Below, piece by piece: positions 60,338 through 64,000 of a stretch of DNA of 64,000 nucleotides. This stretch comes from Paraburkholderia mimosarum LMG 23256 = NBRC 106338. GTDB taxonomy: Bacteria; Pseudomonadota; Gammaproteobacteria; Burkholderiales; Burkholderiaceae. Below the pieces are notes generated by a model. It was not told the DNA's origin, made no database searches, and worked only from the letters and a program-made list of their open reading frames with translations. How positions within the stretch are numbered: position 1 is the first letter of the stretch; the number at the start of each line of letters is the position of its first letter. A program made the position numbers and the translations under genes. The DNA is taken from positions 1 to 64,000 of the forward strand of contig NZ_BBJJ01000015.1 of the NCBI RefSeq assembly GCF_000739815.1, given 5' to 3'.

Positions 60338-61390
60338 ATGCGCTACAACCCCTTGGGCCGCACCGGCCTGTTCGTTTCGGAACTCTGCCTCGGCACGATG
60401 ACGTTCGGCGGCGGCGCGGGCATCTGGAACCAGATCGGCGATGTCCAGCAGTCCGACGCCGAGCGCCTGGTCGGCCGCGCGCTCGAAGCCGGCGTCAATT
60501 TCATCGATACCGCCGATGTCTACTCGCAGGGCGTCTCCGAGCAGATTACCGGACAGGCGCTCAAGAATCTCAAGATCCCGCGCGAGCAGGTCGTGATCGC
60601 GACCAAGGTGTTCGGCGAAATGGGATCGTCGCCGAACGAGCGCGGCGCCACGCGGTACCACATCATGGACGGCGTGAAGGCGAGCCTGAGGCGCCTGCAG
60701 CTCGACCACATCGACCTCTACCAGATTCACGCATTCGATCCCGTCACGCCCATCGAAGAGACGGTGCGTGCGCTCGATGCGCTCGTCCGGCAGGGGCACG
60801 TGCGCTACGTCGGCGTCTCGAACTGGGCGGCGTGGCAGATCGTCAAGGCGCTTGGCGTGGCGCACCGCGAGGGGCTCGCGCGCTTCGAATCGCTGCAGGC
60901 CTACTACACGATCGCGGGGCGGGATCTCGAACGGGAACTCGTGCCGATGCTGGAAAGCGAAGGCCTCGGGCTCATGGTCTGGAGCCCGCTCGCGGGCGGG
61001 CTGTTGAGCGGGAAGTACGGGCGCGACAAGCAAGGCGAGACGGGCAGCCGCCGGACCACGTTTGACTTTCCGCCGGTGAATCGCGAACGGGCTTGGGATT
61101 GCCTGGACGCGATACGGCCCATCGCCGAGGCGAAAGGCGTGTCGGTCGCGCAAATCGCGCTTGCCTGGCTGTTGAATCAAAAGGCGGTGACCTCGGTGAT
61201 CATCGGTGCGAAGCGCTTGGATCAGCTCGACGACAACCTCGCCGCGACGAAAGTGAAGCTCAGCGCGGAGGAAATCGGCGTGCTGGACAAGGCGAGCGCG
61301 TTGCCCGCGGAGTATCCCGGCTGGATGCTGGCGCGCCAGGGCGAGCAACGGCGCGCGCAACTCAGGCAATCGCGGCAAGGCGACGAGTGA
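60338..61390 (+). CDS. Aldo/keto reductase
   Basis: A 350-residue NADPH-dependent oxidoreductase of the AKR superfamily ((alpha/beta)8 barrel). The catalytic set is present as Asp in [11 protein letters not shown], Tyr in the same segment, Lys in [12 protein letters not shown] and His in [30 protein letters not shown] is the usual N-terminus. The ATG at 60338 has GGAG upstream. Divergent from lhr. Substrate unknown; relatives reduce aldehydes and ketones. Confidence 0.92.
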   Translation: MRYNPLGRTGLFVSELCLGTMTFGGGAGIWNQIGDVQQSDAERLVGRALEAGVNFIDTADVYSQGVSEQITGQALKNLKIPREQVVIATKVFGEMGSSPNERGATRYHIMDGVKASLRRLQLDHIDLYQIHAFDPVTPIEETVRALDALVRQGHVRYVGVSNWAAWQIVKALGVAHREGLARFESLQAYYTIAGRDLERELVPMLESEGLGLMVWSPLAGGLLSGKYGRDKQGETGSRRTTFDFPPVNRERAWDCLDAIRPIAEAKGVSVAQIALAWLLNQKAVTSVIIGAKRLDQLDDNLAATKVKLSAEEIGVLDKASALPAEYPGWMLARQGEQRRAQLRQSRQGDE

Positions 61391-61511
61391 AGGAGGACGG
61401 AGGCGCGCCGGCGAAGCATTGCCGTTTGTGATGACTCGATGGTCTCACGGGTCACACGCCCGGACGCTCCGTGCGCGTCCGGGCACGGGGCTCTCTGGCC
61501 CGGCAGGGCCC

Positions 61512-61862
61512 TTAGCTCGCCGCCGAGACCTTCAGGTGGTTCTTCACCGAGGTCACGCCCGAGACCCCTTCCACGACCTGTTTGGCGTTGTCGCGGTCCT
61601 CGGCGGTCGGCACGGTGCCCGTGAGCGAGACGACGCCCCTATGCGTTTTCACGTGGATGTGCTCGGACTTGACGTTCTTGGCGCCGAGCAGTTCGGCCTT
61701 GACCTTGGTCGTGATCGTTGCGTCGTCAACGTGCTGGCCCATGGATTCCGAGCTGCCGGAAGGCGCGGTGCTATGCGTCGTCGTGGTCTGCGCACCGGCC
61801 ATCAGTGCGAACGTCATGCAGGCGGCGCCGGCCGCGGTCTTGAGAATCAGGATGCGCTTCAT
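61512..61862 (-). CDS. Periplasmic BON-domain protein (OsmY-like)
   Basis: A 116-residue exported protein: signal peptide at residues 1-24 (cleavage after LMAGA), a Thr/Ser linker and one BON domain (about 45-114; DDATITTKVKAELLG, VKTHRGVVSLTGTVPT, VSGVTSVKNHLKV). BON proteins bind phospholipid and are induced by osmotic or envelope stress; OsmY has two such domains, this has one. The ATG at 61862 has AGGAG 11 bases upstream. It is divergent from rpoN. Confidence 0.92.
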   Translation of the reverse strand: MKRILILKTAAGAACMTFALMAGAQTTTTHSTAPSGSSESMGQHVDDATITTKVKAELLGAKNVKSEHIHVKTHRGVVSLTGTVPTAEDRDNAKQVVEGVSGVTSVKNHLKVSAAS

Positions 61863-62211
61863 GGCTGCTCCTTTTCTGGTTGCGGTCGCTGGTTTTCCCG
61901 CAAGGTTCGTGCCGCCCAACGCTCGATGCGCGCAGCGCTCCATTGAAAGCCCGCTGGAAGCTGCTGCAACGCGCCGCCGTTCAGGATGACAGCGAGGATG
62001 ACAGCGCAGTCTGCGCGGTCTGGGTTTCCGTCCTCCGCCGGACACAATTTTCCGCATGCGTTGTAAAAATCTCCACGGTCGAGCCGCGAAAACGGTGTGC
62101 GAACCGGGCTGTGCAAGTGGCGATCCCGTTTGAGAACAGGGGCTTGTGAAAACTGGCATGGGTGTTGCGTCAGGGCGATCACCTACTCAATTCAACACAA
62201 ACGGGATTGCC
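61863..62211 (+). other. Divergent spacer between BON gene and rpoN
   Basis: No gene in about 349 bases. GGATGACAGCG occurs twice in tandem near 61985-62010. The sigma-54-type promoter at 62154-62168 is listed separately. Confidence 0.5.
62154..62168 (+). promoter_or_regulatory. Sigma-54-type (-24/-12) promoter before rpoN
   Basis: TGGCATGGGTGTTGC matches the consensus TGGCACG-N4-TTGC with one mismatch and exact spacing of the GG and GC dinucleotides. Transcription would begin near 62180, 32 bases before the ATG. Confidence 0.6.
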
Positions 62212-63750
62212 ATGCCTTCCATCGCGTTACACGCGCGCCAGCATTTGGCGCTCACGCCGCGTCTTCAACAGGCGGTGAGGCTGTTGCAACTGTCATCGCT
62301 CGAATTTCAACAGGAACTGCGCGAAGCGCTCGACACCAATCCGTTCCTGGAATACGTGCCACCCGCCTCGGAGACAGGCGAGGCCGCCGAAGCGGCCGAT
62401 GGCGCCGCGGGCATCGGCTCCGCAGCCGCCCCAGTGGCCGAGGCCCCGGCCATCGCAACAGACGGCGCGGTCGAGTCCGGCCTCGATGCCGGCATGGCCC
62501 AGGACGCGGCCCCGTATTCCGAGCCCTCGTACGGTGAGGGCGAGTCCGCCTACAGCGACGACGGCTCGGGCTACACCGCCGAGTTGCCTTCTCCGGGCGG
62601 CCTGCGCACCTCGAGCTATCGGGGGGGCGAGGATGGCGAATCCGAAGCTTCCGACTGGGTGCGTGTGCCGATTTCGCTGCGCGAGCAACTGCATGACGCG
62701 CTGCGTCTGTCGCCGCTCGACGACCTCGACCGCGCGGCGACGCAGGTCGTGATCGAGGCGCTCGACGAGGACGGCTATCTGCGCCAGGATCTCGCCGATC
62801 TCGCCGACGGGGAGGGCGCCGACGACGGACTCGACGAGGACCGTCTGCGCGTGGGATTGCGCGTGGTGCAGACGCTCGATCGCCCGGGCATCGGCGCGCG
62901 TTCGCTTTCCGAGTGCCTCGCGCTCCAGCTCGACGCCATGCCTCACGACACGCCGCATCGCGAACTCGCCATGCAGATCGTCACGCAGCACCTCGAACGT
63001 CTCGCGCGCCGCGAACATGGCGAACTGCAGCGGCAACTCGGCTGCGACGCCGCCTCGCTGCAAGCCGCGATCGCGCTCGTGCGCCGCCTCGACCCGAAGC
63101 CTGGCAACCACTACGGGCGCGCGGACGGCGGCTATGTCGTCCCTGACGTGATCGTGCGCCAGGTGCGCGGCAAGTGGGTGGTGAGCGTGAACCCTGCCAT
63201 CGAGCCGCGCGCGCGCATCCACAAGCTTTATGCGGAGATGTTCGCGCGCTCGGACCAGACGAGCCGCTCGCCGCTCGCCCAGCAGTTGCAGGAAGCGCGC
63301 TGGCTGATCCGCAATGCGCACAAGCGCTGCGAGACGATCTTGCGCGTGGGCGAGTGCATCGTCGCTCGGCAGAAGGCTTTCTTCCAGTACGGCGAAATCG
63401 CGTTGCGCCCCATGCTGCTGCGCGACGTCGCCGACGAACTCGGGCTGCACGAATCGACCGTCTCGCGTGCGACCGGGAACAAGTACATGGCCACACCGCG
63501 CGGCATTTTCGAGTTCAAGCGCTTCTTCCCGCGGGAACTGGAAACGCGCACGGGCGGCACGTGCTCGGCGGCGGCGGTGCGCGCGCTCATCAAGGAGATG
63601 ATCGACGCCGAGGATCCGCGCGATCCCCTTTCCGACGTCAACCTGACGCAGGAACTCGAAAAGCAGGGCGTGCAGGTGGCGCGTCGCACGGTCACGAAGT
63701 ATCGGCAGATGATGAAGCTGCCAGCGGCCGAGATGCGGCGGCAGATTTGA
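62212..63750 (+). CDS. rpoN: RNA polymerase sigma-54 factor, probable second copy
   Basis: A 512-residue sigma-54. Region I, which contacts activators, is LTPRLQQAVRLLQLSSLEFQ (about residues 14-33), followed by an acidic, Ala/Gly/Glu-rich linker (50-150), the core-binding region, the helix-turn-helix (LGLHESTVSRATGNKYM) and the RpoN box as ARRTVTKYR, where most proteins have ARRTVAKYR. The housekeeping rpoN usually sits between lptB and hpf; here neither is present and a BON gene and a DUF72 gene flank it, so this is probably a paralogue, as is found in several Burkholderia relatives. A -24/-12 promoter upstream suggests it controls itself. Confidence 0.94.
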   Translation: MPSIALHARQHLALTPRLQQAVRLLQLSSLEFQQELREALDTNPFLEYVPPASETGEAAEAADGAAGIGSAAAPVAEAPAIATDGAVESGLDAGMAQDAAPYSEPSYGEGESAYSDDGSGYTAELPSPGGLRTSSYRGGEDGESEASDWVRVPISLREQLHDALRLSPLDDLDRAATQVVIEALDEDGYLRQDLADLADGEGADDGLDEDRLRVGLRVVQTLDRPGIGARSLSECLALQLDAMPHDTPHRELAMQIVTQHLERLARREHGELQRQLGCDAASLQAAIALVRRLDPKPGNHYGRADGGYVVPDVIVRQVRGKWVVSVNPAIEPRARIHKLYAEMFARSDQTSRSPLAQQLQEARWLIRNAHKRCETILRVGECIVARQKAFFQYGEIALRPMLLRDVADELGLHESTVSRATGNKYMATPRGIFEFKRFFPRELETRTGGTCSAAAVRALIKEMIDAEDPRDPLSDVNLTQELEKQGVQVARRTVTKYRQMMKLPAAEMRRQI

Positions 63751-63770
63751 GGCGCGACAAACGATGAAAG

Positions 63771-64000
63771 CTAACGCGTGCCCAGACGTTCGATCAAGGC
63801 CATCGCCGCCGCCGGGTTCCGTTCCTTGAAGCCGCTGATGACGTAGAGAAAAACGTCCCGGCCAGTTTTCGCGGCGACCGGCTTCGCATAGGTCGGGAGA
63901 TCGCCGGGCGTCTCGCCGCGCGACCAGGCAAGCGCGCGCTCGGCCCAGCGGTCGAGATCGGCGGATGCATAGCCTTGCGCGTGGCTCTGCGCAGTGCCCA
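63771..64000 (-). CDS. DUF72 (YecE-like) protein, N-terminus cut by window edge
   Basis: Only the last 76 residues are visible. The phrase RDVFLYVISGFKERNPAAAM followed by ALIERLG matches the C-terminus of the DUF72/YecE family, which has a TIM-barrel fold and unknown function. The stop is at 63771-63773. It is convergent with rpoN, 20 bases apart. Confidence 0.8.
   Translation of the reverse strand, partial: GTAQSHAQGYASADLDRWAERALAWSRGETPGDLPTYAKPVAAKTGRDVFLYVISGFKERNPAAAMALIERLGTR

Noticed and set aside
1..64000. tRNA, rRNA, integrase or intact transposase genes
   Set aside because: None were recognised on either strand; the mobile-element evidence is limited to low GC and short repeats near 43.7-44.0 kb.

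Overview
The window is high-GC DNA with dense, mostly short-leadered genes. Its gene set (glsA, a stand-alone citrate synthase, an aceA of the long proteobacterial type, cadR/cadA, a second rpoN, many LysE/LysR/SDR/FAD-oxidase genes) is what one sees in Burkholderia sensu lato, most likely Paraburkholderia or Caballeronia. The absence of ribosomal and cell-division operons and the orphan paralogues (mreB, gltA, rpoN) suggest an accessory or second chromosome. This placement is inferred from content only.

Region 1 (1-4.9 kb): a truncated glutaminase, then a group resembling the Pseudomonas dau (D-arginine utilisation) system: a YheO/DauR-type regulator, an ornithine-cyclodeaminase/mu-crystallin dehydrogenase, a basic-amino-acid binding protein and a FAD D-amino-acid dehydrogenase around one control region. 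Region 2 (4.9-14.5 kb): EmrB-type exporter, two alpha/beta hydrolases, an orphan MreB, a citrate synthase preceded by an array of TGTTGCG heptamers, and a glycogen-debranching-type glucosidase.

Region 3 (14.5-28 kb) is the metabolic core. A FAD amino-acid oxidase, a mu-crystallin ketimine reductase, a class 3 asparaginase, a LysR regulator, a DUF1338 2-oxoadipate dioxygenase/decarboxylase (HglS), an XRE-cupin regulator, a Liv-type binding protein, an ALDH7-type semialdehyde dehydrogenase, a second FAD oxidase, a 2-aminoadipate-type aminotransferase and a trans-3-hydroxyproline dehydratase lie together. They can be read as a D-lysine/pipecolate route: D-lysine, piperideine-2-carboxylate, L-pipecolate, piperideine-6-carboxylate, 2-aminoadipate, 2-oxoadipate, D-2-hydroxyglutarate. 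Two sequence signatures tie the transcription units together: a 14-bp motif TTTCCGATANGAAA, and a nearly identical promoter block found before both the binding-protein and aminotransferase genes.

Region 4 (28-41 kb): a truncated haloacid dehalogenase remnant, Nudix hydrolase, MFS, two small envelope proteins, isocitrate lyase behind a perfect 18-bp palindrome, and an uncharacterised catabolic cluster: flavin/2Fe-2S reductase, ferritin-like di-iron oxygenase, HD-domain protein, two SDRs, an MFS carrier and an AraC regulator. The di-iron gene has an FNR-type box followed by a TetR-like operator. This is the best candidate for an undescribed system.

Region 5 (41-45 kb) has lower GC and looks acquired: two secreted proteins, a 50-residue lipoprotein and a decayed copper-type P-ATPase. 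Region 6 (45-64 kb): an RpiR regulator with palindromic operators and a class III aminotransferase, a CMD-family protein, YodC-like protein, LysE exporter, superinfection-immunity-like protein, M20 peptidase, the cadR/cadA pair, Lhr helicase with an internal 12-bp tandem repeat, aldo/keto reductase, BON protein, a second rpoN behind its own sigma-54-type promoter, and a truncated DUF72 gene.
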